A stretch of DNA of 64,000 nucleotides from Zygnema cylindricum (Eukaryota; Streptophyta; Zygnematophyceae; Zygnematales; Zygnemataceae). Within the stretch, counting starts at the first letter, position 1. Each line of letters begins with the position of its first letter. The position numbers were made by a program, and so were the translations under genes. The notes under the pieces were generated by a model. It had not been told where the DNA came from, ran no database searches, and was given only the letters and a program-made list of their open reading frames with translations. Positions 1 to 9,216 of this stretch are shown here, one piece after another. The stretch lies in NCBI GenBank assembly GCA_037447655.1, contig JBBHKE010000836.1, forward strand, positions 126,001 through 190,000. Reading direction: 5' to 3'.

Positions 1-163
1 GTAGCAGTATAGCAGTACACGCTGCACTTTGTCTTCATACTGCGCTGCGATGTCAAACTAGTGCAGCGTAGCAACATAACAGTACACGCTGCACTTTGTC
101 TTCATACTGCGCTCCGATGTCAAACTAGCGCAGCGTAGCAACACAGCAGTACACGGTGCATAT
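1..163 (+). repeat. 67-base tandem repeat, about 2.4 units
   Basis: Units begin at 1, 68 and 135 with GTAGCA and contain a CACGCTGCACTTTGTC core. The units differ at only a few bases. The array sits in the non-coding tail of element K, just before its polypurine tract. Element F has comparable GC-rich repeats (CAGCTGCG type) in the same place and in its LTR, so repeat-rich 3' tails look typical of this lineage. Confidence 0.8.
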
Positions 164-198
164 TTTTCTGGGTGCACGAAACTAAATTTTCAGGGGAG

Positions 199-993
199 TG
201 TTGTTTTGAAAACTCAGTTTCGTGCGTAACTGCTAATTAGATTTAATATGGAGGTTTGAATAGATTCACGGATTGGGGGAGCGAACGGATTGATAATTAA
301 AGTTACGTAAAAGACTCATTGAGTGGTGTGAACAAGCAATGACAAATGGACGGCGGATCGCGAAGCGATCCGATGTAAAATAAACAGAATGTTGAAATAG
401 GCGCCGCCGGTACGGAGCAGCTGCGACGCAGTTAAGTCAACGCAGTTGCGGCTATTTTCATGATCCGTACGGAAAGCGCAGCCAGCGCAACTACGGATAA
501 TATGAATAGGATAGATTTCAAGTAATGATGATTAAACGATAGTGGTAGCTTAGTGGTTGCTTAGTGGTAGCTTAGTTTTTGACATATGAAGAGTACGGTG
601 TAAATATTCTGTACAACAGAGGTTTGTCCTTTTGACTAGTTAGGTTATTAGAGTAGATACAGTACGGCTGGTATGACTCCGTACTCTGAGTATAACTTGC
701 AGGACTTAGATTATTTTATGTATCGCAGTCAAGTTAATCAAAGCTCTGGCAGACTGTTTTCCGCATCTTTGACCTGTTGGTGTGATCACTGTGATTGGTG
801 CTTTCATGTGAAACTTTGTGGAGTTATTCTATGATATAGAATCTATATGTGTGTGAAGTTTCATTGTATTCCAGTATCTCTATAAGATTCTGTGAACAGT
901 CTAAGTGGTTAGTTTGTGAAGTTGTCAGCTAGTTTTTGAGGTAGTCTGTGGGTGTTTCCGTGAGTAATCCATGGCTGAAATAAGCTATGGACA
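199..993 (+). repeat. 3' LTR of element K
   Basis: The LTR starts TGTTGTTTTG immediately after the polypurine tract. Three exact-period 11-base repeats (542-552, 553-563, 564-574) precede a TATAACTT box at 691 and AGGACTTAG at 701-709. An ATG at 971 followed by 20 bases and a CA end at 993 fits the arrangement seen in the other Copia LTRs here, where gag starts just inside the LTR end. The right boundary is the weak point. Confidence 0.5.
691..709 (+). promoter_or_regulatory. TATA-like box and AGGACTTAG motif in K LTR
   Basis: TATAACTT is followed two bases later by AGGACTTAG. The same nonamer, or its AGGACT core, occurs downstream of a TATA-like box in LTRs of A, B, C, D, E, F and J. It is therefore a candidate transcription start signal. 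Confidence 0.4.
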
Positions 994-1749
994 ATAGAGT
1001 TATCCCCCATCCGGAAACCGTCCTCAAACGGCAATGGAAACCCTCTGTTTTCTCAAGTAGTGGTATCAAAGATATGAGAAATAGGGTTCCTCAAAGACGG
1101 CAAACTCCTAGTTGGGGAAGGAGGATCGGGTGGCTCCGAAGGACTATATGAATTAGGAACCAGTGACGAGGATCCGGGAAAAGAAGGTGAAGAAGGAGTG
1201 GGTGGTGATGAAAGAGTGGAATGAAAAGAGTGAAAGGTGGGGTTAAGGGGTAAACCTCTTTTAAGGGGAATAGGGGAAATGGGTGAAGATGGTGTAGAAG
1301 ACGAGGTAGAGGAGCTAGAGGGAGAAGGAGGAGAAGAAGAAGGGTTTGTTCTTATCAACGGAGTGATAAAGGGTATAGCTATAGGTGTGGGTTAGAGTTG
1401 ATGCAACCTAATTTCCAAATTTTCTCGAACTTTCTGAAAATTCTCTTTGAAAATCACCCTTGGATCTAGTCGAAGTCTAACTCTCCGATTGTCTGTTCCA
1501 TTTGGTGATGAGATGGGTGTTACTTTTGTCCCCATCCTTTTCTCTACCAATGCATCACATCCAAATAGCGTATCATTAGTCTTTATAACCTCTTCTGGTC
1601 TCTTGTTAGGAAATCACCCAACGCTTAATGGATCACCGCCTTAACGATACCCTTACTTCCTTCTAATTTTCGCGACCTCTAGAATCCCAACCTTTTCCTT
1701 CCCACTCTTTCCTAACTCTGTTGGAACATCCCTCTCTACCCCAATGTTC
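994..1749. other. Unclassified flank, left part of block L
   Basis: No gene is recognised. On the minus strand, 1053-1358 is an open frame of 101 codons that is extremely Ser/Pro-rich (runs of S and P, several PSPTR-like stretches) and ends near NPISHIF. This composition resembles disordered regions of plant retroelement Gag-type proteins but matches no family I know. Element E is inserted at its right edge; the AATTT TSD at 1750-1754 is repeated at 20747-20751, so this stretch was once continuous with 20752 onward. Confidence 0.4.
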
Positions 1750-2367
1750 AATTTTGTTGTTCTACAACCAGCGTTGCAAGAGGAGAACCAGCAGTAGTAG
1801 TGGAAGTAGACATGAAAAACATCAGAAACTATCAAAGTACCTACTGAACAACCAAATTTGAACTAACACAAAATATGACTGAGATAGCCAATATGCCTAA
1901 AATTTGCCACAGTATTACACAATACAGTAAATTGACGATTCCACAAGTTGTAGCCTAAATGACTGAGTAAACCATAAGATATGATGTTTGGAAGTCTCCC
2001 AAAAACTTCCCTTAGAAAATCATATTCCCAAAACTGGATGCTACAAAATTGGCAATGTCCTAAGTTATATACTCACAGTGTGTTTCTACTGTTCTACACT
2101 AATTTGGGTAACAATTACTACGGGTATTATCTTGACTAACGACAAAGCATCCTACCGGTACGTCACTGTACCTCAAAACCCTAATTATTATTTTCTAAAA
2201 ACTGATTAATGGAACACTATTTTTTATTACACTAAACTACAAAACAATGTTATTCAAATATTTTGCGATATTGAACCGTACACAAAACGTCCCAACCGTA
2301 CACAAAACTTTCCAAATGCTTAGTCAGCGGTAGTCCCTAGAGTCCAGCCAAATGTGGTCGTGTAGTA

Positions 2368-2446
2368 CGAAGCACTTAAGTGCTTCGTCACTTGTGGTCC
2401 CACGCGCATCATGCTTGTGGTCCCTTGTGAATCACGCTTGTGGTCC
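2368..2446. repeat. 20-base perfect palindrome followed by 23-base repeats in E LTR
   Basis: CGAAGCACTT is followed directly by its reverse complement (2368-2387). Three CTTGTGGTCC copies start at 2391, 2414 and 2437. The right LTR (near 20330-20420) has decayed versions. Likely U3 regulatory sequence, by position. Confidence 0.6.
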
Positions 2447-2864
2447 GAAGTGAATCGCGTTCGTTAGAACAAATTCAATCGACGATGGTAACGTCGAACT
2501 CTACAATATATTTCCGGAATACCCGGTTCAGATCGTGCTCGTTCGATCCTATGAATCAAATCCTCAACTGCGTGACGCGTGTGGCTGGCTGTCGTCGCAA
2601 CTCCGAAAAACCTGCATACGTTCTTTTGCCGACGCGTGTCCTTGTAAAAGTACAATACACTCTACTGTACTTTTTAATACTCTAACGTGTTGAAATTTAT
2701 AGATTTCTAGAGTATTTTCTAGGTTTAAATATGTTAGTATAAAAGGAAAAGAAAAGGACGTGCAGCCTGCCTCCACCTCCTCTTTGTAGCCCCCATACTT
2801 GTTGTAAACATTGAAGGATAGAGAGGGAGGTTGATCCTTGGCTGCCTTAGTTCAAACATGCAGC

Positions 2865-2889
2865 TATTTTTAGTAGGTTACTAAAAATA
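2865..2889. repeat. Palindrome in A LTR (11-base arms, GGT spacer)
   Basis: TATTTTTAGTA - GGT - TACTAAAAATA. A palindrome of different sequence lies at the same place in B (12621-12640), C (33215-33232) and D (49663-49682), so the symmetry is conserved rather than the sequence. Confidence 0.75.
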
Positions 2890-2897
2890 TACCCGAC

Positions 2898-2978
2898 GGA
2901 CCAGGGATTTGATCTCGGTACCTGCGGTTCGTCGAGTAGGCCGATAGCGGTCAGCTTTATCCTATTAGACTAGGACCA
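2898..2978 (-). other. tRNA-like block inside A LTR, antisense
   Basis: Read on the minus strand, the block has a D-arm-like GTCTAATAGGATAAAGC, then an anticodon-arm-sized interval, then a T-arm-like GATCAAATCCC. Acceptor pairing is poor, so this is a tRNA-like or Pol III box-like segment, not a functional tRNA gene. Equivalent blocks lie in B, C and D. Confidence 0.4.
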
Positions 2979-3431
2979 ATGCTAAATGCTATAGTATGTG
3001 ATAAATATATATATATTTAGAGAGGAACAAATCCATTTAACTTAAACTGTATACGACATGCATAGATATAGTTTTATGAAAGTACGAAGTAAAATACTAT
3101 TTCAAAACGGATACCATGCATTTTTCGGACAGCGAAACAAATGTTACGCAAGTATTTATAACGGCTAAGATTGCATCTCGCTGCAAATCCAACGGCGCAC
3201 ATCATCGCCGAAATCCCGCAGTGGTCACTTTGGCGTTTTGTGACGTGGCATGACCTAGAGCCACGTGGAGAGATGACATTCGGTCATGAGAATTCCGAGG
3301 AATGTACGGACGAGTGAAAAGTAGACATGCGTCCGCTAAATAGCCTTGTCGTACTTAGGCCGTACAAAAGGTACACCGGCAATAGTACTTTTTGGTACGG
3401 TACAATATTGTGATTGGTCCATACTTCAGTA

Positions 3432-3463
3432 GATAAAAGTTATTAGAGGGAATCAGGACTTAG
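3432..3463 (+). promoter_or_regulatory. Likely core promoter of A (TATA-like plus AGGACTTAG)
   Basis: GATAAAAG at 3432 with AGGACTTAG at 3455-3463 gives the usual TATA-to-start spacing of about 25 bases. The 3' LTR has the same block at 8825-8833. Confidence 0.45.
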
Positions 3464-3704
3464 AAAATTTTGGTAGGTAGTCACCTCTCCCTTTGAGAGT
3501 TTGTACAAATTGGCATTTTTACTGCCTCATAACTTATCGGCTGGTTGGCCGTTTTCAGTGATTATTTTTGCTACGGACTCAAGAGAGTCCACGCTGCATA
3601 GGGGTGCAGTCAAATTGTCAGTTTGCCTTCTTGGGCAGAAGTGGTTGTGGCTTAAAGTGGGTTAGTTAAATACTATCTAGAGGCTTCCTGTATTCTGTAG
3701 TCCA

Positions 3705-4675
3705 ATGGAGGACACAGAAATTCGAGGTTGTTGGCCCACCCTCTAGAGTGCCCACCTTCAAAGGATCTGGGTTCATTTATTGGGAAGCCATGATGATGGG
3801 AGCTTTGTGCGAAAAATGACACTGGGGTATCGTTAGTGGACAAGTGAAACGTCCACCAAGATTTGTAGGAGTAAGGTTTCCTACAGCAACCGCTACCTCA
3901 GCGGAGGAGGTAGATGATGGGGATAGCAGTATGTCCCAAAATGGGAAAGAGAAGGAGACACCCCTCACTCTTATTTCCACGGTCCTAGGAGCGGCGACCG
4001 TGAAGACAGCGGAGAACGATACTCAAATGTCAGAGGATGTAAACATGGCTACGAAGAACTTCATTTTGAGGCACCTCACTCAAGCTTTGGCCACTCCTCA
4101 TCTTCACATTTACAAGGCCGAGGAGTTGCAGGTGAGTTTGGTGGAGATTTATAGAGCTAGAACTATTCAAGAGCTCTAGTTGGCTGAGCAAAAGCTAGTG
4201 AGTTAATTTACAAAGGACGAAAGATGTTAGATTATTGTAATGATCTTTTTTGTTTGTATATGGAGTGGAAAGTGCGGGATGGACATGTACAATGAAAATG
4301 AAAGTCAACACCCTTATCATTAAGTTACCAGATGAGTACGAGAACATAGTGTACCGAGTACAAGAAATTGCTGATAGTTCATGAAAATGGAACACAGTGG
4401 TCAAGATGATACTTGTGCAGGAAAACACAATGGAGATTAGGAGAGGAGGAAAAAGCATTCAAGCTCTAGTAGCAGGAGGGGACTGATGGGGGAAGGACCT
4501 GAAGAAACGGTACAAAGGGGAAAGAGATCATTCTTGAGCACCGAGGCCCCCAAAGGGTCTTTGTTATTTTTACAAAAAGCTGGGATACTTCATCGCAGAT
4601 TGTGTCAAGCTGTCGGAGCTGAGGCTCCTAGAGAACCGTGGAGGGGGTTCTTCCAGAGGGAAAAAAAAGGCACTT
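3705..4675 (+). pseudogene. gag: Decayed gag of element A, starting inside the LTR
   Basis: The expected start ATG at 3705 lies 21 bases before the LTR end. An extra base just before the LTR/internal junction breaks the frame there. Downstream, 3844-4179 is open for 111 codons and is clearly homologous to B's gag, but it ends at a stop. Further pieces up to about 4480 carry stops. The zinc-knuckle region (about 4558-4600) has lost its second Cys and its His (both now Tyr), whereas B keeps an intact C-x2-C-x4-H-x4-C. Gag would form the virus-like particle and bind element RNA; this copy cannot make a normal one. Confidence 0.85.
3726..3740 (+). other. Primer-binding site of A (half-tRNA type, mutated)
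   Basis: GGTTGTTGGCCCACC differs at two positions from the B version, which matches the anticodon arm of plant initiator tRNA-Met. It lies directly after the LTR. Confidence 0.6.
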
Positions 4676-7600
4676 GTGGTTACAAGAGTGACAGGAGAAA
4701 CCGAGGATGAGTCTTCTGAGGAGGCAGGGGAGCTTTTTCTTAAGAAGTATCTGGAGGAGAAAGAGATCCTTTGTAGACAGAAATGTGCCCTTGAAGCAAT
4801 TCGGGATGCTCCACATGAAAGATGGATCTTCGACTCAGGTGCATCCATGCATATGTGTCATGATAAGGAACTCTTCACTAAGCTAAGAAAGATCCCTACT
4901 GTAGAGATAGAGTATGGGGATGGGAGAGTGGTTACTACAGATCTAGTGGGATGAGTAGATCTGAAAGTCTTAGTGGAGGGTAAGACTTCTATACATACAT
5001 TCTCAATAGTACTCTACATTCCTTTGCTGAGTAAAAATCTTGTCTCTACGTCTATGTTAGATGACAAAGAGTTTGATACCTTCACTAGAAAAGGAGTTTT
5101 TACAGCTAAGTATGGGGATGAAGTATACTTCACGGCAGATAACGGTAGCGAAGGAATGTTTAGGCTTAACTTGAGTAATGAATAGAAGAATGCTTACTAT
5201 GTTGGTGTTCTTAAGTTGATGATTTGGTATAAGCGGTTGGGGCATATACATTTTGATAGGTCGAGGGAAATGAAAAAGCTTGGGGTAGTAGAAGGCATTC
5301 AATTTGGGGATAATGAAATGATGGATGATTGTGGTGGCTGTGCTCAAGGTAAGGCTCACAAACTTCCCTTTCCCAAAGCCGCCACATATAGAGGTGAGAA
5401 AGTATTTAATTTGGTCCACACAAGTATTTGGGGACTTGCAAATGTACCTTCGATTGGAGGAAAAAGGTTTATGATGAGAATAATTGATGACTAGTCTAGA
5501 TACTCTAGCGTATACTTTCTAATAACAATGTCTAAAGCTTCAACTTACTTCAAAGAATATAAAGCATGGAGTGAGAAGTTCCATGAAACACCCATTAAGA
5601 GGATAACGAGTGATAATGGGGGGGAATATACCTCTAACCCGTTTGAGGATTATCTCAGAGATGAGGGAGTACAACACCAAAAAATTGTACCATATAACCC
5701 GGAACAAAATAGGGTAGCTGAGAAGTTGAATCGAACACTAGGAGATAGTGCATGCAGTACGTTGGCTGACAAGAAAATAAGAAAGAGATTTTGGGCAGAG
5801 GCAATGAACTGTGCCAACTACATTAACAATAGAGTCATTACCTCAGTTGTAAAGGGAGTGACACCTTATGAGAGATGGGTTGGAAGGAAAACAGATATCT
5901 CACACCTTAAAATATTCGGTAGCCAAGTTTACAGTCTTGACACGGATAGGAAAAACTAGAAACTAGATGCTAAAGGAAAACCTGGATACTTTGTGGGATA
6001 TGATGAGGATGTTAAGGGGTATACAATTTATGACTTAGCAAAGAAGGATATCATCCTGGTCAAACACCTAGTTGTCATGGATGAAGGAAAATCATTTGAT
6101 CCCTTCAAATATACAAAGAAGATAAAAATCAGATTCAAGTCCGAAAGTTAGGAGAACTCGGTCGTTCCCGAAAGGGACATGAGTGAAACCGTGATTGCAG
6201 ATTCCGGGGAGATCCGAGATACAGAAGACTCACCAAAACCTCACCTACTCCTATGGACCTCGAGGAGATAGAAGAAGCGCGACCAGAACCATCTTCTATG
6301 GACATGGGAGCCAATGAGAGAGTGAGAAACTTCCATCTATTCCTACTACGAAGTTTGAGTGAGGAAGGAGGAGCAGCAAAAGGATAAAAGAAAAACAGGT
6401 CGCTCATAATGTAACTAAGCTATCTCACCCAGATGAGCCTCAGTCTTACTCAGAGGCAGTGAATAGTCCAGAGAAAGAAAGATGGATTAGAGCCATAAAT
6501 GATGAGATGGCTTCTATCGTGGAAGCAAATACTTGGGAACTAGCGGATTGTCCTCCAGACAGAAAACCTATTGGGTGTAAATGGGTATTGAAACTAAATT
6601 GAACCCTGATAATACCATTAAGAGATATACGGCTCGATTGGTAGCGAAACGGTTCACCCAAAAGGAGGGGATTGACTATGAGGAGACCTTTGCTCTAGTT
6701 GATCGGTTCCAATCAATAAGGATTCTCCTCAGTCTGGTAGCAGCAAAAGATATTGAAATACACCTGATAGACATTAAGACTAATTTTCTTAATGATGAGT
6801 TAAAGGAAGAAATTTTCATAAGGCAACACGAGGGGTTCGTGGAAGAAAGAGAAGAGAGCAAAGTCTGCAGGCTCATAAAGTCCTTATATGGACTTAACCA
6901 TGCTCCCCGACAATGGAATAACAAACTAGATTAGTTTCTCACCGGTCTGGGATATATTCAGATCAGCTCTGACCATTCTATCTATATGTTTTAAGATGAG
7001 AATGGTGTCATTTTTATTGGAATTTATGTGGATGATCTGCTTTTGCTTAGTAAGTCTTTGGAGAAGATCGATAGGCTAAAGAAAGATCATAGGGGCAGAT
7101 TTGATATGAACGATTTAGGGGAGGCAAAATATATTTTGGGGATCCAAATGGAGAGAGATAGCGGGAAGAAGATTATCAGACTTACTCAGAAAAAAGCAAT
7201 AGGTAATATGCTTGAGAAATTCCAGATGGAAAATGCTAACAGTTGTACCACTCCCATGGACTTGAAAGAAGTAAGTGATGGGAGTGTAGAAGGAGTGATA
7301 ATCTTAGACGATCAGATGAGTCCATAGGAGAGAGAGTTTATGAAGTCTATCCCTTATAGACAGATCGTAGGAAGTTTAATCTATTTTATCAACTATACCC
7401 GGCCAGACATAGCGGCAGCAGTTGGAGTACTCAGTAGGAGTCTTAATGATCCTAGGAAGAGAGTTTAGGAGGCAGTTAAAAGAGTCATGAGATATCTGGT
7501 TGGAACCAAAGAATTATGGTTGCATTTGTGAAGGGAGCACACTGATATCACCACTTGGAGTGATGCTAGTTATGGGGATACACCTATGAGAAGATGCACT

Positions 7601-8022
7601 TCTTGATATGTTTTGTATGTGGAGGAAGGTGCTTGATGTTGGAGCAGTAAGCAACAAAAGGTGGTTGCTCAGTCTACTATGGAGGGTGAGTATATGGCTT
7701 CCTGTTCTGCTGTAAAAGAACTAATGTGGGTGAAGTCATTGTTGCAAGAACTGGGATATATGAAGGAGGGAGTCCATGAAAGTTTTTGCGATAATCAAGC
7801 TGTTATCGCAATTGCAGCCAATCCAAAACACAATTTCAAAGCAAAACATATGGACCTAAGATTAACCTTCGTAAGAGAAAAAGTTGAAAATAAAATTTTA
7901 AATCTTGTGTATAGACCTTATGAACAAATGGTGGCTACATTATGACCAAACCAGTGCCCTCTCCTAAATTAAAATATTGTCGGGAAAAATGAGGGTTGAA
8001 AGAAAAATTAAAATTAGACTAG
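4676..8022 (+). pseudogene. pol: Decayed pol of element A (PR-IN-RT-RH)
   Basis: Copia domain order is clear across several broken frames. Protease: FDSGASMHMC near 4830. Integrase zinc region: YKRLGHIHF and CGGCAQGK (5216-5494). Integrase core 5528-5959: TSDNGGEY and AEKLNRTL are present, but the first catalytic Asp is Ser (HTSIWG). RT: 6581-6934 and 7028-7327, with IDIKTNF and YVDD present. RNase H: 7540-7945, with WSDASYGD, TMEGEY and FCDNQA. At least eight in-frame stops interrupt it. The final stop at 8020-8022 sits just before the polypurine tract. It encoded the replication enzymes and is not functional now. Confidence 0.9.
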
Positions 8023-8035
8023 AAAATAAGGGGAG

Positions 8036-8345
8036 TGTTGAAATTTACAGATTTCTAGAGTATTTTCTAGGTTTAAATATGTTAGTATAAAAGGAAAAGA
8101 AAAGGACGTGCAGCCTGCCTCCACCTCCTCTCTGTAGCCCCCATACTTGTTGTAAACATTGAAGGATAGAGAGGGAGGTTGATCCTTGGCTGCCTTAGTT
8201 CAAACATGCAGCTATTTTTAGTAGGTTACTAAAAATATACTTGATGGACTCGAGATTTGATAGCAGTACCTGCGGTTCGTCAATTTGGCCGATAGCGGTC
8301 AGCTTTATCGTATTAGACTAGGACCAATGCTAAATGCTATAGTAT

Positions 8346-8394
<49 letters not shown>

Positions 8395-9094
8395 GAACAA
8401 GTCCATTTAACTAAAACTATATACGGCATGCATAGATATAGTTTTATGAAAGTACGAAGTACAATACTATTTCAAAACGGATACCACGCATTTTTCCGAT
8501 AGCGAAACAAATGTCGCGCAAGTATTTATAATGGCTAAGATTGCATCTCGCTGCAAATCCAACGGCACACATCATCGCCGAAATCCCGCAGTGGTCACTT
8601 TGGCGTTTTGTGACGTGGCATGACCTAGAGCCACGTGGAGAGATGACATTTGGTCATGAGAATTCCGAGGAATGTACGGACGAGTGAAAAGTAGACATGC
8701 GTCCGCTAAATAGCCTTGTTGTACGTAGGCCGTACAAAAGGTACACCGGCAGTAGTACTTTTTGGTACGGTACAATATTGTGATTGGTCCATACTTCAGT
8801 AGATAAAAGTTATTAGAGGGAATCAGGACTTAGAAAATTTTGGTAGGTAGTCACCTCTCCCTTTGAGAGTTTGTACAAATTGGCATTTTTACTGCCTCAT
8901 AACTTATCGGCTGGTTGGCTGTTTTCAGTGATTATTTTTGCTACGGACTCAAGAGAGTCCACGCTGCATAGGGGTGCAATCAAACTGTCATTTTGCCTTC
9001 CTAGACAGCAGCGGTTGTGGCTTGAAGTGGGTTAGTGAAATACTACCTAGAGGCTTCGTGTATTCTGTGGTCCAATGGAGGACACAGAATTGCA
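8036..9094 (+). repeat. 3' LTR of A
   Basis: Starts TGTTGAAATT after AAGGGGAG and ends AATTGCA, followed by the TAACG TSD. It is 21 bases longer than the 5' LTR, mainly because of an expanded AT run. It keeps the palindrome, tRNA-like block, core promoter and leader hairpins. Confidence 0.95.
8349..8389. repeat. (AT)n microsatellite in A 3' LTR
   Basis: About 20 AT units, against about six interrupted units at the same place in the 5' LTR. The expansion happened after insertion or during reverse transcription. Confidence 0.95.
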
Positions 9095-9216
9095 TAACGC
9101 TAATTAAAGTAAGTATTATAGTAGACTACTTAGAACATATTCTAAGTTATTTTTACCACTATTTATTGAAATAAAGATATATAAATTACAACACTCCCCT
9201 AAATCTTTAGACTCTA

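Larger units (their letters stand above)
1..993 (+). mobile_element. Copia-type element K, right end only (3' tail plus 3' LTR)
   Basis: A G-rich polypurine tract ending in AGGGGAG (188-198) is followed at once by a TGTTG LTR start at 199. This is the usual 3' junction of an LTR element on the plus strand. Bases 1-198 would be its non-coding internal tail and 199-993 its 3' LTR; the coding body lies left of the window. The LTR resembles that of element F: both have 11-base repeats reading GTGGTAGCTTA and a TATA/AGGACTTAG block. The right edge near 993 (ending GGACA) is inferred by analogy, since the partner LTR and TSD are not visible. Confidence 0.6.
2688..3725 (+). repeat. 5' LTR of A
   Basis: Begins TGTTGAAATT. 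It contains an 11-base-arm palindrome (2865-2889), an antisense tRNA-like block (2898-2978), a GACGTGG...CCACGTGG pair (3242-3268), TATA-like GATAAAAG at 3432, AGGACTTAG at 3455-3463, and stem-loops at 3485-3499, 3575-3590 and 3594-3609. The LTR ends at the ATG-containing segment 3705-3725. Compared with the 3' LTR, one base has been added in the last 20, which shifts the gag frame. Confidence 0.92.
2688..9094 (+). mobile_element. Ty1/Copia element A, nested in the 3' LTR of E
   Basis: Full-length structure: TSD TAACG at 2683-2687 and 9095-9099, TG...CA ends, LTRs of 1038 and 1059 bases, Copia gene order on the plus strand, and polypurine tract AATAAGGGGAG at 8025-8035. The LTRs differ by roughly one base in 25 by eye, plus a longer AT run in the 3' copy. 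The coding region has many in-frame stops. Sister to B in LTR and protein sequence. Confidence 0.95.
1755..9193 (-). repeat. 3' LTR of E, interrupted by element A
   Basis: The two parts are 1755-2687 and 9100-9193, together about 1027 bases, matching the 1029-base right-hand LTR. The interruption is element A plus one copy of its TAACG TSD. The left end TGTTGTTCTAC and the right end ATTACAACA agree with the other copy. The LTR carries a perfect 20-base palindrome at 2368-2387 and three CTTGTGGTCC copies with a 23-base period (2391, 2414, 2437). Confidence 0.92.

Noticed and set aside
1061-1080. TGGTATCAAAGATATGAGAA, resembling a conventional tRNA-iMet primer-binding site with a gag-like frame after it
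   Set aside because: No LTR end (CA) abuts it, the match breaks after 11 bases, and the better open frame in this stretch is on the opposite strand.
2898-2978. A functional tRNA gene in the LTR of A
   Set aside because: D- and T-arm-like boxes are present, but the acceptor stem does not pair and the anticodon arm is unconvincing; kept only as a tRNA-like block.
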